Notes under the pieces: model-generated
The model's database searches: none
What the model was told of the DNA's origin: nothing
The model's input: the letters and a program-made list of their open reading frames with translations, nothing else
Position numbers and translations under genes: made by a program
NCBI GenBank assembly: GCA_016711095.1
Contig: JADJTP010000003.1
Location: 930,001-994,000, forward strand
Direction: 5' to 3'
DNA length: 64,000 nucleotides
DNA from: Actinomycetales bacterium
GTDB lineage: Bacteria > Actinomycetota > Actinomycetes > Actinomycetales > Dermatophilaceae
Shown here: positions 15,574 to 24,033 of the stretch, piece after piece
Position numbering within the stretch: position 1 is the stretch's first letter
How the letters are laid out: every line of letters begins with the position of its first letter

Positions 15574-16434
15574 CTAGGGCCGGGTGCCGGAGACGACGAG
15601 CATTTCGCAGGGTCCGACGAACCCGTCGGGACCGTCGAACTGGGTCAGGGCCTCCTCGATCTCGCTCCATGCGGCGCCCCTTCCGGGGACGTCCACACCG
15701 GAGAGCATCTGGTGCAGAGCGCCAAAGGACTCCTGCTCGAACCGCACGCACTCGGCCGCACTGGACAGCCGTACCGGTGAGGGGACGGCAGTCACCGTGA
15801 CGTCGACGAGCCCAGCCGCCTCGAAGGCACGCTCCGCGACGCCCGGGGCGCCAAGGCTGAACGGGCCCGGCAGGCCCGGGGCGGGCGCAGGCAGGCCGGC
15901 GATTCGCCGGATGATGCCCACCGGGATGGCGAAGAACCCGTTGCGTTCCGGCGTGGAGTACACCACCGCAGACAACCGCCCTCTCGGTCGCAGCTTGCGA
16001 CTGATCTCAGAGAGGGCTCGGTGCTGGTCGGGAAAGTAGATCAGGCCCACACGCGAGATCGCGGCGTCGTAGGAGCCGTCCCGGACCGCTGACAGGTCCT
16101 CAACGTCGGCCTCCAGGGTCTCAACCGTCGCCACCCCTGCCCGCTCCGCTGCTTGTGTGGTGAACGCCAGGATCGCTGGAGAGATGTCGGTGGCGAGCAC
16201 GTGCCCCGAGGGGCCCACCCGGGCGGCGGCCGCCATACTCTGCCCGCCGGCACCGGCGGCGACGTCGAGCACCCGCATGCCGGTGGTCAGGCTCGCGTGG
16301 TCGAGCATCATCGCGGTGGCCGCGCCGAGCCAGTCCTCGATGGCGGGACCCCAGTCGTTCCAGGAAGCGGCGGCCGCCTCCCACTGGGCTCGGGTCGTGG
16401 TCTTGAAGGCGGCGGGGTCGAAGGTGGTGGACAT
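15574..16434 (-). CDS. Class I SAM-dependent methyltransferase
   Basis: 286 residues. SAM-binding motif I is VLDVAAGAGGQSMAAA, the acidic end of beta2 is LATDISPAIL, motif II lies around ADVEDLSAVRDGSYDAAISRVGLIYF, and RKLRPRGRLSAVVYS is motif III, as in the UbiE/Methyltransf_11 group. The acceptor is unknown. It is divergent from an HxlR-type regulator gene, 137 bp apart, so the two may share control. Confidence 0.82.
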   Translation of the reverse strand: MSTTFDPAAFKTTTRAQWEAAAASWNDWGPAIEDWLGAATAMMLDHASLTTGMRVLDVAAGAGGQSMAAAARVGPSGHVLATDISPAILAFTTQAAERAGVATVETLEADVEDLSAVRDGSYDAAISRVGLIYFPDQHRALSEISRKLRPRGRLSAVVYSTPERNGFFAIPVGIIRRIAGLPAPAPGLPGPFSLGAPGVAERAFEAAGLVDVTVTAVPSPVRLSSAAECVRFEQESFGALHQMLSGVDVPGRGAAWSEIEEALTQFDGPDGFVGPCEMLVVSGTRP

Positions 16435-16571
16435 GGTCCCTCCCGGTTGTCGGTGTGGAGTGCTGGATTCCTCGAGAGTCCTCGCCCTTGCCGCCGCTCG
16501 GCCAGTCCCGGTTCTGGACCTGGACGGGACAACTTCTGGACCCGGAGCCAGCGGGAGTGGAATATGAACGC

Positions 16572-17267
16572 ATGAGGGACTACGTGCAGTACTGTCCGGT
16601 CGCGCTCGCGAGCTCGGTGATCGCCGAGCGATGGACGCCCTTGATCGTGCGTGAGTTGGTCCTGGGAGGGCGCCGGTTCAACGACATCGACCGGGGGTTG
16701 CCCGGGATCTCCAGGTCGCTGCTCAAGCAACGCCTGGACCACCTCGAGCGCAAAGGAGTCGTGACGCGCGTGGAGTTGACTCACGGGCGCGGCCACGAGT
16801 ACCTGCTGACTCCTGCCGGACGCGACCTAGAGGCGGTGCTCATGGCCGTCGGGGAGTGGGCCGTGAAGTGGATGTTCAGCGAGCCCGAACCCGCACAGGT
16901 GGACCCGGTGACCCTCACGTGGTGGATGTCGCGTCGGATCGTCACTGACGCTGTGCCCGAGGACCGAACGGTGATCGAGTTCGACTACGGCGGCGCGGAT
17001 CCCACGCGAATCTGGATGGTTCTGGAGCGACGAGAGACCTCGGTCTGCACCGACCCCCCTGGCTTCGACGTCGACGTCGTCGTCACCACCGAACCCGTCA
17101 AGCTCATGCAGGTGTTCTCCGGAATCACCACGTACCGCGACGCCTTGGCCAAGGCCGACATCTCCGTCGCAGGCCCTCCCCGCTTGACCCGAGCTCTTCC
17201 TCACTGGTTCGCGTGGAGCCCATTCGCCCCGGCCGTTCGTACCCACTTGGCCCGAACCACCCCGTGA
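16572..17267 (+). CDS. HxlR-family regulator with C-terminal SCP2-like domain
   Basis: 231 residues from ATG 16572. The HxlR helix-turn-helix starts with YCPVALASSVIAERWTPLIV, the conserved Cys followed by GDRWT-like signature, and RFNDIDRGLPGISRSLLKQRL as recognition region. The second half (EPDRTVIEFDY onwards) resembles an SCP2/sterol-carrier fold often found in this subfamily. HxlR proteins with one N-terminal Cys can sense electrophiles; whether this one does is inference. Divergent from the methyltransferase gene. Confidence 0.82.
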   Translation: MRDYVQYCPVALASSVIAERWTPLIVRELVLGGRRFNDIDRGLPGISRSLLKQRLDHLERKGVVTRVELTHGRGHEYLLTPAGRDLEAVLMAVGEWAVKWMFSEPEPAQVDPVTLTWWMSRRIVTDAVPEDRTVIEFDYGGADPTRIWMVLERRETSVCTDPPGFDVDVVVTTEPVKLMQVFSGITTYRDALAKADISVAGPPRLTRALPHWFAWSPFAPAVRTHLARTTP

Positions 17268-17599
17268 CGACCGCCGCGAAGACAGTTCACGCGCCCAACC
17301 CGGACACGGGACGCCGACAACGCGCACGCGCTCAGGCAGGAAGAGCCTCGGCGCGGCATGCGCCCTACGCGGCGCTGTGGCGCACCCTCGCGTTCCGGAC
17401 ACACCAACTCAAACCGCGGCTTCACGACCCTAGCCGCGATGGAGGCCGGGGCGAGCCGGAGTTGGGTGCAACGGGCCACGTAGTGCGCCAGGTGGGGATC
17501 CCGCGGAGAACAGCCCGGCTTCTGGTGAGTAACGGGGTGTCCAGCTCAGCAAGTGCATGTTCGTTCCGCGACCCCTGGAGTCGAGTGCCACACTGAACC
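17268..17599. other. Intergenic stretch, no gene seen
   Basis: 332 bp between the HxlR gene and the DUF1801 gene. Overlapping frames encode Arg-rich shadow peptides without family motifs. No tRNA cloverleaf, hairpin or attachment-site repeat was found by eye. Confidence 0.55.
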
Positions 17600-18028
17600 A
17601 TGGGTGAGCCGAAGACGGGGCCGACAGTTGCGAGTGTCGAAGACTTCTTGCAGGCCGCGACCCCCTCTCGAAGACAAGAGGACGGTCTGCACCTCGCTCG
17701 GATCTTCCATGAGGTGACGGGCGCTGATCCGATCCTGTGGGGTCCGTCGCTGGTTGGCTACGGCACCTATCGTTACGTCTCGCCCGCCGATCCGCGCAGG
17801 CACGGTGAATGGCCGAAGACCGGATTCTCGCCGCGCAAGGCGCAGTTGTCCCTGTACGGCCTTAAGGACCTGCCCGAGGGCGCCGCGTTGCTGCCGTCGT
17901 TGGGGACGTACACGGAAGGCGCGGGCTGCGTCTATGTCAAGAAGCTCGGTGACATCGATCTTGATGTGCTGCGCCAGTTGATCGCGATCGCTTGGTCTCG
18001 AACAGACGACCCGGTGGGTGCGTTCTGA
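17600..18028 (+). CDS. DUF1801-family protein
   Basis: 142 residues. The DUF1801 fold is shown by VEDFLQAATPSRRQEDGLHLARIF, the central ILWGPSLVGYGTYRY and SLYGLKDLPEGAALLPSLG, then YVKKLGDIDLDVLRQLI. It is related to the YdhG/frataxin-like group; no enzymatic activity is established. It is convergent with dnaB, with only 28 bp between the stops. Confidence 0.82.
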   Translation: MGEPKTGPTVASVEDFLQAATPSRRQEDGLHLARIFHEVTGADPILWGPSLVGYGTYRYVSPADPRRHGEWPKTGFSPRKAQLSLYGLKDLPEGAALLPSLGTYTEGAGCVYVKKLGDIDLDVLRQLIAIAWSRTDDPVGAF

Positions 18029-18056
18029 CAGCTTCGCTGCATCTCGACAGAGGCCA

Positions 18057-20546
18057 CTAAAACCCTTGGGCCATGTTGGTGAACCTGGAGTAGTGGCCCT
18101 GGAAGGCCACCACGATCGTGTCGGTGGGGCCGTTACGGTGCTTGGCCACGATCAGGTCGGCCTCCCCCGCCCGCTGGGTTTCCTTCTCGTAGGCCTCTTC
18201 GCGGTGCAGCAGGATCACCATGTCGGCGTCCTGCTCGATCGAGTTGTGCACGGCGATCCCGTTGGCGATGAAGTTGTGCCCGCCCAACACGGTTGCGTCG
18301 AAGACCTGCTCCACCCCGTCGGCGTCGACCGAGGCGACCGGGTCCCAGACGACGTCGTTCACGGCATACAGGTCGAGGTTTGCGGCGTCGAGGACTGCAG
18401 CCATCGCCCCGAGCGGCGCCCCGGCGTCGGCCATCCCGTGCCGCGGGCGCAGCGCCGCGTCGGGGCGGGCGACGGCCGGGCCGACCGAGCTCATCACCGC
18501 GCGCATCGCCTCCCACACTCGGGTGGGCACCGCCGCTGTCCCGGCTCCGGTCGCCTCGAGGTCCCGCACCCGCTCCAGCAGCCGTCGGGCCGGAGCAGCA
18601 TGCTCACCGTGGACCCCGATCTCCTGCAGGAAGCGCCGCTGCGAGTCTTCGCCGGCCACCTCCAGCCGGTATGCCACCTTCGCCGCCCCGCGCGTCGGCG
18701 CCAGCACCGTCAGCCGGGTCGAGATGCCGAACCGCAGCACCAGCCGGGACACGTCCTCGGCCAAGCGTCGGGATAGGACCTCGAGCCGGATCCGGCCGCC
18801 GACACCGGAGCGCCGCACGGTCACCGACCCCGACAACGACCACAGATGCGACACGAACAGCCCGATCTGGGCCTTGCTGGCGTGGAACAACCCCCTCGGC
18901 ACCCGACGCTTGTGGGCCTTGACCGAGAGCACTCCGAGCTCGTCGAGCCAGTCACCGACCTGGTTGGCCTTGGACCGATCGACCGAGAACGCCGGGTCGC
19001 CGAGCACCTGCGCCAGCAGCAGGACCCGTGGGTCCTCCCACGGCTCGAAGAACGCCGGCGCGGGAACGTGCCGGGGCACCGCCACCGGGGTGCCGGTGCG
19101 CAGTTCACCGAGCGGTGTCCACCCGGCATACGTCAGGAAGGGGTGGTTGGCGGTCGCCCGCAGCGTCTTGCCGCTGGCCAGGGTGAGCCGGAAGACCGGC
19201 CGTATGCCGGTCGGGAAGACATGCGTCATCGGTCGGCGGACATAGCGCAGCGAGTCGTCCAACGCCCACACCGGCACGTCTCGGGAGCCCGCGGCATACA
19301 GGCGGCCGAGGGTGGTCTCGGCTCCGGTGTCGGCCCGAAGAACCCGCGTGTCGGCGGCCAGGCATCCGGACTCACGCAGGTCGGACATCTGGGGGCGCTT
19401 GTCGGTGCGCTGCTCGGGGCCACGGTTGAGCTGGCTGATCGCGATCACCGGGACCTCCAACTCCTTGGCGAGCAACTTCAAGGCCCGGGAGAACTCGGAG
19501 ACTTCCTGCTGGCGGCTCTCGACACGTTTGCCCGAGCTCATCAGCTGCAGATAGTCGATGACGACGAGTTTGAGGTTGTTGCGTTGCTTGAGCCGCCGGC
19601 ACTTGGCCCGGATCTCCATGAGCGACATGTTGGGGCTGTCGTCGATGAACAGCGGCGCTTCGCTGACCCGCCCCATCGTCGCGGCGAGCCGCTGCCAGTC
19701 GTCGTCGCGCATTGTGCCCTTGCGCATGTGCTGCAACTGGATCTGCGCCTCGGCCGACAGCAGGCGCATGGTGATCTCGGTCTTGGACATTTCCAGGCTG
19801 AAGACCACCGAGGCCAGCTTGTGCTTGATCGCTGCCGTCCGCGCGATATCCAAACCCAGGGTGCTCTTGCCCATGGCGGGGCGCGCAGCCAGGACGATCA
19901 TCTGGCCGGGGTGCAGACCGTTGGTCAGCGCGTCGAGGTCGGTGAAACCGGTCGGCACGCCGGTCATCTCGCCGGACTTGCCCGAGGCCACCTCGATCTC
20001 GTCGACGGTCATCTCCAGGATGTCGCCAAGCCGGTGATAGTCCTCACCGCCGCGCTTGTCCGAGACGCTGTAGACCTCGGCCTGCGCTGCGTTGACGATG
20101 TCTTCGACATCGCCGCCGCCCTGCGCATAACCGAGTTGGACGATCCGGGTGCCGGCCTCCACGAGCCGGCGCAACACAGCCCGCTCGGCGACGATGTGCG
20201 CGTAATAACCGGCATTGGCCGCGGTCGGCACCGAGGAGATGAGCTGGTGCAGGAACGCCCCGCCGCCGACGCGCGTCAACAGCCCGCGCTTGGTCAGCTC
20301 ATCGGCGACCGTGATCGCGTCAGCCGGCTCGCCCCGGCCGTACAGGTCGAGGATCGCCTCGAAGATCGACTCGTGGGCCGGGCGATAAAAGTCGACTCCG
20401 CGCAACACTTCGACGGCGTCTGCGATGGCGTCCTTGGACAGCAGCATCGAGCCGAGCACCGACTGCTCTGCGTGGACATCCTGTGGAGGAAGCCGGTCGT
20501 CCGGGGGGCCCTCGACGGCGCCCGGAAACAGTTCTTGAACCGACAT
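18057..20546 (-). CDS. dnaB: Replicative DNA helicase DnaB interrupted by an intein
   Basis: 829 residues from ATG 20546, which has GGAGG 10 bases upstream; the open frame extends to 20651 but without DnaB homology. Residues 1-394 and 769-829 are the helicase: N-terminal primase-interaction domain (PPQDVHAEQSVLGSML), Walker A ARPAMGKST at 221-229, Walker B VVIDYLQLM, and SIEQDADMVILLHRE after the intein. Without the 374-residue intein the host protein is 455 residues, the normal DnaB length. DnaB unwinds DNA at replication forks and here is probably loaded by DciA, encoded at 61.4 kb. Function depends on protein splicing. Confidence 0.96.
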   Translation of the reverse strand: MSVQELFPGAVEGPPDDRLPPQDVHAEQSVLGSMLLSKDAIADAVEVLRGVDFYRPAHESIFEAILDLYGRGEPADAITVADELTKRGLLTRVGGGAFLHQLISSVPTAANAGYYAHIVAERAVLRRLVEAGTRIVQLGYAQGGGDVEDIVNAAQAEVYSVSDKRGGEDYHRLGDILEMTVDEIEVASGKSGEMTGVPTGFTDLDALTNGLHPGQMIVLAARPAMGKSTLGLDIARTAAIKHKLASVVFSLEMSKTEITMRLLSAEAQIQLQHMRKGTMRDDDWQRLAATMGRVSEAPLFIDDSPNMSLMEIRAKCRRLKQRNNLKLVVIDYLQLMSSGKRVESRQQEVSEFSRALKLLAKELEVPVIAISQLNRGPEQRTDKRPQMSDLRESGCLAADTRVLRADTGAETTLGRLYAAGSRDVPVWALDDSLRYVRRPMTHVFPTGIRPVFRLTLASGKTLRATANHPFLTYAGWTPLGELRTGTPVAVPRHVPAPAFFEPWEDPRVLLLAQVLGDPAFSVDRSKANQVGDWLDELGVLSVKAHKRRVPRGLFHASKAQIGLFVSHLWSLSGSVTVRRSGVGGRIRLEVLSRRLAEDVSRLVLRFGISTRLTVLAPTRGAAKVAYRLEVAGEDSQRRFLQEIGVHGEHAAPARRLLERVRDLEATGAGTAAVPTRVWEAMRAVMSSVGPAVARPDAALRPRHGMADAGAPLGAMAAVLDAANLDLYAVNDVVWDPVASVDADGVEQVFDATVLGGHNFIANGIAVHNSIEQDADMVILLHREEAYEKETQRAGEADLIVAKHRNGPTDTIVVAFQGHYSRFTNMAQGF
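18243..19364 (-). other. DnaB intein (374 residues) with degenerate LAGLIDADG endonuclease
   Basis: DnaB residues 395-768. Splicing blocks look intact: block A starts CLAADTRVL with the nucleophile C395, block B is TANHPF, block F is VFDATVLGGHNF and block G ends IAVHN with H767-N768, followed by the C-extein Ser769. The insertion point is RESG/SIEQDAD, the same as in the Synechocystis DnaB intein. The endonuclease region between is altered: the first LAGLIDADG-like helix reads LLLAQVLGDPAF, with the expected Gly after Asp lost, and the second reads LFVSHLWSLSGSV, with Ser where active mycobacterial relatives have Asp. Confidence 0.93.
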
Positions 20547-20977
20547 CGAGCCTTCGCCTCCCTTGCCGTCCGTGCCCTCGCGCCCCCTCGACCGTGTTCC
20601 TTTAGCACACCATCGAGCACTGACAGCCCTGCTGACCTGCACTGATGCCATTTCCGGCGATGATTCGCCGGACCGGTGACCAGTGCGTGCCCCACGCTAG
20701 ACCCGCACTCCTCACCCCTCAACCGATCCCTGTGTATGCCGTGTGGACAGCGTGTGGGAATCGCCCGCCCTCATTGTGGACAACGGTGTGGAGAACCCGG
20801 GCGCCCTGTGGATGGGAGGCGAGGGACATCCCCTGGGTGGCCGATGCTACGCACGAAGCCTGGGTTAACTCCGTCCACGGCTGTGGAGAACAGAAACTTC
20901 CGGGCGTGTCCACCTGTCGGGCGTGTCTGCACCCAGCGGGGGTGCCACTGGCGTCGTCGGGCGCCTACCCTCTTCCC
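20547..20977. promoter_or_regulatory. dnaB upstream region with a cluster of DnaA-box-like 9-mers
   Basis: 431 bp between dnaB and the divergent DUF2277 gene. It contains TGTGGACAA at 20775-20783, a perfect actinobacterial DnaA box, plus TGTGGACAG (20742-20750), TGTGGAGAA (20787-20795), TGTGGATGG (20807-20815) and TGTGGAGAA (20882-20890). All five point the same way within 150 bp. It probably contains both divergent promoters, and DnaA could regulate dnaB here; that is inference. Confidence 0.5.
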
Positions 20978-21253
20978 ATGTGCCGGAATATCCGTCAATT
21001 GCACAACTTCGCGCCGCCGGCCACGACCGACGAGGTGCACGCTGCCGCGCTGCAGTACGTCCGCAAGGTCGCTGGCAGCACCGCGCCCAGCCAGGCCAAC
21101 CGGGCGGCCTTCGACGAAGCGGTCGAGGCGGTCGAGGCGGCCACCGCCCACCTACTCGAGCACCTGGTGACCACCGCCCCGCCCAAGGACCGTGAGGTCG
21201 AGGCGGCCCGGGCCCGGGCCCGCAACGCGGCCAGGTTCGGCACACCGGCCTGA
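20978..21253 (+). CDS. DUF2277-family protein
   Basis: 91 residues from ATG 20978. The DUF2277 signature is MCRNIRQLHNF at the very start, then ATTDEVHAAALQYVRKVAGS and a helical tail with ARARARNAARFG. The N-terminal Cys and HNF motif are diagnostic of the family; function unknown, sometimes linked to stress or nucleoid proteins. An in-frame extension to 20645 lacks homology and would cross the DnaA-box cluster. It is followed 13 bp later by an AlkD-like gene. Confidence 0.82.
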   Translation: MCRNIRQLHNFAPPATTDEVHAAALQYVRKVAGSTAPSQANRAAFDEAVEAVEAATAHLLEHLVTTAPPKDREVEAARARARNAARFGTPA

Positions 21254-21266
21254 TGCCACCAGCCTG

Positions 21267-21998
21267 ATGCCACCGGCCCAGCGAGCCGATTCCGCCGACC
21301 TCGCCCACCGCGGGCTCATCGAAGCGCTTCGGGCGAAGCTCGCCGCCGGCGCCGACCCCCACCGAGCCGCCGGCCAACAGGCCTACATGAAGTCGGCGCT
21401 GCCCTATCTCGGCCTCACCAGTCCCACCCTACGTGCCGCTCTCAGACCCGTCCTGGGCGACCCGGCATACCGGATCGCGACCCGCCCCGAATGGGAGGCG
21501 ACGGTCCGGGCGCTTTGGGACGAGGCCACCTACCGCGAACACTGGTATGCCGCTCTGGAGGTGCTGCGACACCGGCAGTACCAGCCGTGGCGCGACCTCG
21601 AGCTGTTGCCGCTCGTGCGTCACCTTGTCGAGACCGGCGCCTGGTGGGACGTCGTCGATGACCTCGCCACCCACGTCCTGCGTGATCTGCGCCTGGATGA
21701 TCCCGACGGCATGGCGCCGTTGCTGCGCGACTGGGCCCACGACGAGCACTTATGGATCCGCCGCAGCGCGATGCTCGCCCAGGTCGGCGCCGGGGTGCGG
21801 ACTGACGTCGCGCTGCTGCGTGATGTGCTCGTGCCCAACATCCCGTATGCCGGCGAGCAGGCGTTCTTCTCCCGCAAGGCGATCGGCTGGGCGCTGCGGG
21901 ACTACGCCCGCAGCGCGCCCGATTGGGTGCGGGGTTTCGTCACCGCCCATCCGGAGTTGTCCGGCCTGTCCCGGCGAGAAGCCCTCAAGCACCTGTGA
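21267..21998 (+). CDS. DNA alkylation repair protein, AlkD-like HEAT-repeat glycosylase
   Basis: 243 residues from ATG 21267. HEAT-like helical pairs throughout with the AlkD signatures QQAYMKSALPYLGLTSPTLR, YREHWYAALEVLRHR, TGAWWDVVDDLATHVL, WIRRSAMLAQVG and FFSRKAIGWALRDYARSAP. AlkD removes N3- and N7-alkylated purines without base flipping; WWDVVDD carries the catalytic Trp-Asp region. Probably co-transcribed with the DUF2277 gene. Confidence 0.88.
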   Translation: MPPAQRADSADLAHRGLIEALRAKLAAGADPHRAAGQQAYMKSALPYLGLTSPTLRAALRPVLGDPAYRIATRPEWEATVRALWDEATYREHWYAALEVLRHRQYQPWRDLELLPLVRHLVETGAWWDVVDDLATHVLRDLRLDDPDGMAPLLRDWAHDEHLWIRRSAMLAQVGAGVRTDVALLRDVLVPNIPYAGEQAFFSRKAIGWALRDYARSAPDWVRGFVTAHPELSGLSRREALKHL

Positions 21999-22030
21999 CG
22001 ATCGGTGGGCGCGTCGCTAGGGTGGCGCGC

Positions 22031-22483
22031 GTGTCCCAACCGATCCTGCCGGCCGCCACGGTGCTGCTCGCCGCGGTGCTGAGCGTGAGCGGCCTCGTCA
22101 AGATCGGCCGGCCCATCGAATCGATCCGCGCCATGCGGGCGCTGCGGGTGCCCGACGTGCTCGTGCGCGACTGGGTCGCACGGCTGCACCCCGTAGCCGA
22201 GATCGCGCTCGCGGTGGGGTTGCTCGCCCTCGCCACCCCTTGGCGCTGGGCCGCCGCCGTGGGCGCCCTCGGATTGCTCGCGGCATACACCTGGTGGGTG
22301 GTTGCGACGGTGCGTCGTGGCGACGCGGTGAGCTGCAATTGCTTCGGCCGCCGGGCCAGCCCGGTCGGGCCGCGGACGGTCGTGCGAAACGGTGTGCTGC
22401 TGACCCTCGCCGGACTGGCCGTGCTCGATTGCGTCGACGGGATATCGGCTCCGGTCGTCAGACTCCTTGAGCTCGGGCTCTGA
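22031..22483 (+). CDS. MauE/DoxX-like membrane protein
   Basis: About 150 residues from GTG 22031; a GTG at 21995 overlapping the AlkD stop would add 12 residues. Four membrane helices with the MauE pattern: VSGLVKIGRPIESIRAMRAL, HPVAEIALAVGLL, AAVGALGLLAAYTWWVV, and the Cys pair CNCFG in the loop before the last helix. MauE proteins support disulfide formation or maturation in the periplasm. The CxC motif supports a thiol-redox role, but no partner thioredoxin is adjacent. Confidence 0.78.
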   Translation: MSQPILPAATVLLAAVLSVSGLVKIGRPIESIRAMRALRVPDVLVRDWVARLHPVAEIALAVGLLALATPWRWAAAVGALGLLAAYTWWVVATVRRGDAVSCNCFGRRASPVGPRTVVRNGVLLTLAGLAVLDCVDGISAPVVRLLELGL

Positions 22484-22499
22484 CGACCCGCCTGCCGCC

Positions 22500-22513
22500 G
22501 GCCCGATCGGGCC
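22500..22513. terminator. GGCCCGATCGGGCC palindrome between convergent genes
   Basis: A perfect 14-bp palindrome in the 50-bp gap between the MauE-like gene and rplI, which converge. Likely part of a bidirectional terminator. Confidence 0.4.
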
Positions 22514-22533
22514 CTGACGGCCCGCCGAACCGC

Positions 22534-22980
22534 TCAGGCCTTGACGACCTCGAAGGCAACCCTCGCCTGGACCTCGGGGTGCAGGCGCACGAGCGCCTCG
22601 TAGGCCCCGATGGACTTGATGTGCCCAGGCACCTCGATCTTGCGCTTGTCGAGGTCCGGCCCGCCGGCGGCCTTGACCGCCGCGGCGACGTCGGCGCCGC
22701 TCACGGCACCGAACAGGCGACCGGACGCGCCGGCCTTGGCCGACAGGGTGACCGAGCGACCCTCGAGCTTGGCCTTGATGGACTTGGCCTCGTCGAGCGA
22801 CTTGATCTCCCGGGCGGCGCGGCCCTTGATGATCGCGTCGACCTGCTTCTGACCACCCGCGGTCCATGCCGTGGCCAGCCGCCGGGGGTAGAGGTAGTTG
22901 CGGGCGTAACCGTCTTTGACGTCGACGACGTCGCCGGGGTTGCCGAGGCTGCTCACCTCAGTTGTGAGGATGACCTTCAT
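22534..22980 (-). CDS. rplI: 50S ribosomal protein bL9
   Basis: 148 residues, the standard bL9 length. N-terminal RNA-binding domain MKVILTTEVSSLGNPGDVVDVK with GYARNYLYPRRLA, long connecting helix, and C-terminal domain GRLFGAVSGADVAAAV. It binds 23S rRNA near the L1 stalk. Part of the rpsF-ssb-rpsR-rplI operon, read leftwards. Confidence 0.97.
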   Translation of the reverse strand: MKVILTTEVSSLGNPGDVVDVKDGYARNYLYPRRLATAWTAGGQKQVDAIIKGRAAREIKSLDEAKSIKAKLEGRSVTLSAKAGASGRLFGAVSGADVAAAVKAAGGPDLDKRKIEVPGHIKSIGAYEALVRLHPEVQARVAFEVVKA

Positions 22981-23037
22981 CTCGTGGCTCCTTGGATTCT
23001 CGTATGCCGGGTGGCTGGCTGGGGCGGTGAGCCGGGC

Positions 23038-23280
23038 TCAGCGCGCCGACGACGAGTAGGGCAACAAGGCCATCTCGCGAGCGTTCTTCACCGCGTTGGC
23101 GATTTGGCGCTGCTCCTGCACCGTGACACCGGTGACGCGGCGCGCGCGGATCTTGCCGCGATCGGAGATGAACTTGCGCAGCAGCGGAACGTCCTTGTAG
23201 TCGATGCTCACGACCTTGGCGGCCTTGAGCGGGTTGGCCTTCTTCTTGCCGGGCTTGATCCGCGGCGGGGGCTTAGCCAT
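23038..23280 (-). CDS. rpsR: 30S ribosomal protein bS18
   Basis: 80 residues. Signature IDYKDVPLLRKFISDRGKI and RRVTGVTVQEQRQIANAVKNAREMALLPY are typical of bS18. There is no N-terminal Cys cluster, so this is the zinc-independent form. It binds bS6 on the 30S platform; rpsF is two genes upstream. Confidence 0.97.
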   Translation of the reverse strand: MAKPPPRIKPGKKKANPLKAAKVVSIDYKDVPLLRKFISDRGKIRARRVTGVTVQEQRQIANAVKNAREMALLPYSSSAR

Positions 23281-23344
23281 TCGTGGTTCTCCTTGTGCGA
23301 AATCTGGGAACGATCACCGCATCGACCGATGCGTGATCACTGGA

Positions 23345-23974
23345 TCAGAAGGGCGGCTCGTCGTAGTTGGGCGCCGAACCCCAGCCACCGGCGTTGCCGC
23401 CCTGCGGACCGGGCTGTTGGCCGGAGCCGCCCTGGCCGCCGAAACCGCCCTGACCGCCGTGGCCCTGCCCAGCCTGGCCGGCCTGACCCGACTGGCCGCC
23501 CTGGCCGCCCGAGGGACCGGTCGCCCACGGGTCGGTCTCTGGTGCGGCATACCCGCCTTGAGCGCCTTGACCGGCACCGCCGCCGAAACCGCCGCCGGAG
23601 CCTGAGCCACGCTGGGTCTTGACGACCTTGGCGGTGGCGTAGCGCAACGACGGGCCGACCTCGTCGACCTCCAGCTCGATGACGGTGCGCTTCTCGCCTT
23701 CCTTGGTCTCGTAGGAACGGCTCTTGAGCCGGCCCGTGACGATGACCCGGGAGCCCCGGGAGAGGGACTCGGCGACGTTCTCGGCGGCGTCGCGCCAGAC
23801 CGAGCAGCGCATGAACAGCGTCTCGCCGTCTTTCCACTCGTTGCTCTGCCGGTCAAAGGCCCGCGGAGTCGAGGCGACGGTGAAGTTGGCGACGGCAGCA
23901 CCCGACGGAGTGAACCGGAGCTCCGGGTCACCCGTGACGTTGCCGACGATGGTGATGACGGTGTCGCCAGCCAT
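23345..23974 (-). CDS. ssb: Single-stranded DNA-binding protein
   Basis: 209 residues from ATG 23974. The OB fold covers residues 1-115 (DTVITIVGNVTGDPELRFT; FMRCSVWRDAAENVAESL; SRVIVTGRLKSRSYETKEG). A Gly/Gln-rich linker of about 80 residues follows, ending in the acidic tip DEPPF that binds partner proteins. It coats single-stranded DNA in replication and repair. It sits between rpsF and rpsR, the usual place. Confidence 0.97.
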   Translation of the reverse strand: MAGDTVITIVGNVTGDPELRFTPSGAAVANFTVASTPRAFDRQSNEWKDGETLFMRCSVWRDAAENVAESLSRGSRVIVTGRLKSRSYETKEGEKRTVIELEVDEVGPSLRYATAKVVKTQRGSGSGGGFGGGAGQGAQGGYAAPETDPWATGPSGGQGGQSGQAGQAGQGHGGQGGFGGQGGSGQQPGPQGGNAGGWGSAPNYDEPPF

Positions 23975-24033
23975 GGTCTCTCCTACTCGTGGTGGACAGT
24001 CGTGCGGACGGGTGCGGACGGGTGCGGGACCGC

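Noticed and set aside
18846..20645. 599-codon open frame on the plus strand
   Set aside because: Antisense to dnaB and its intein; no recognisable motif.
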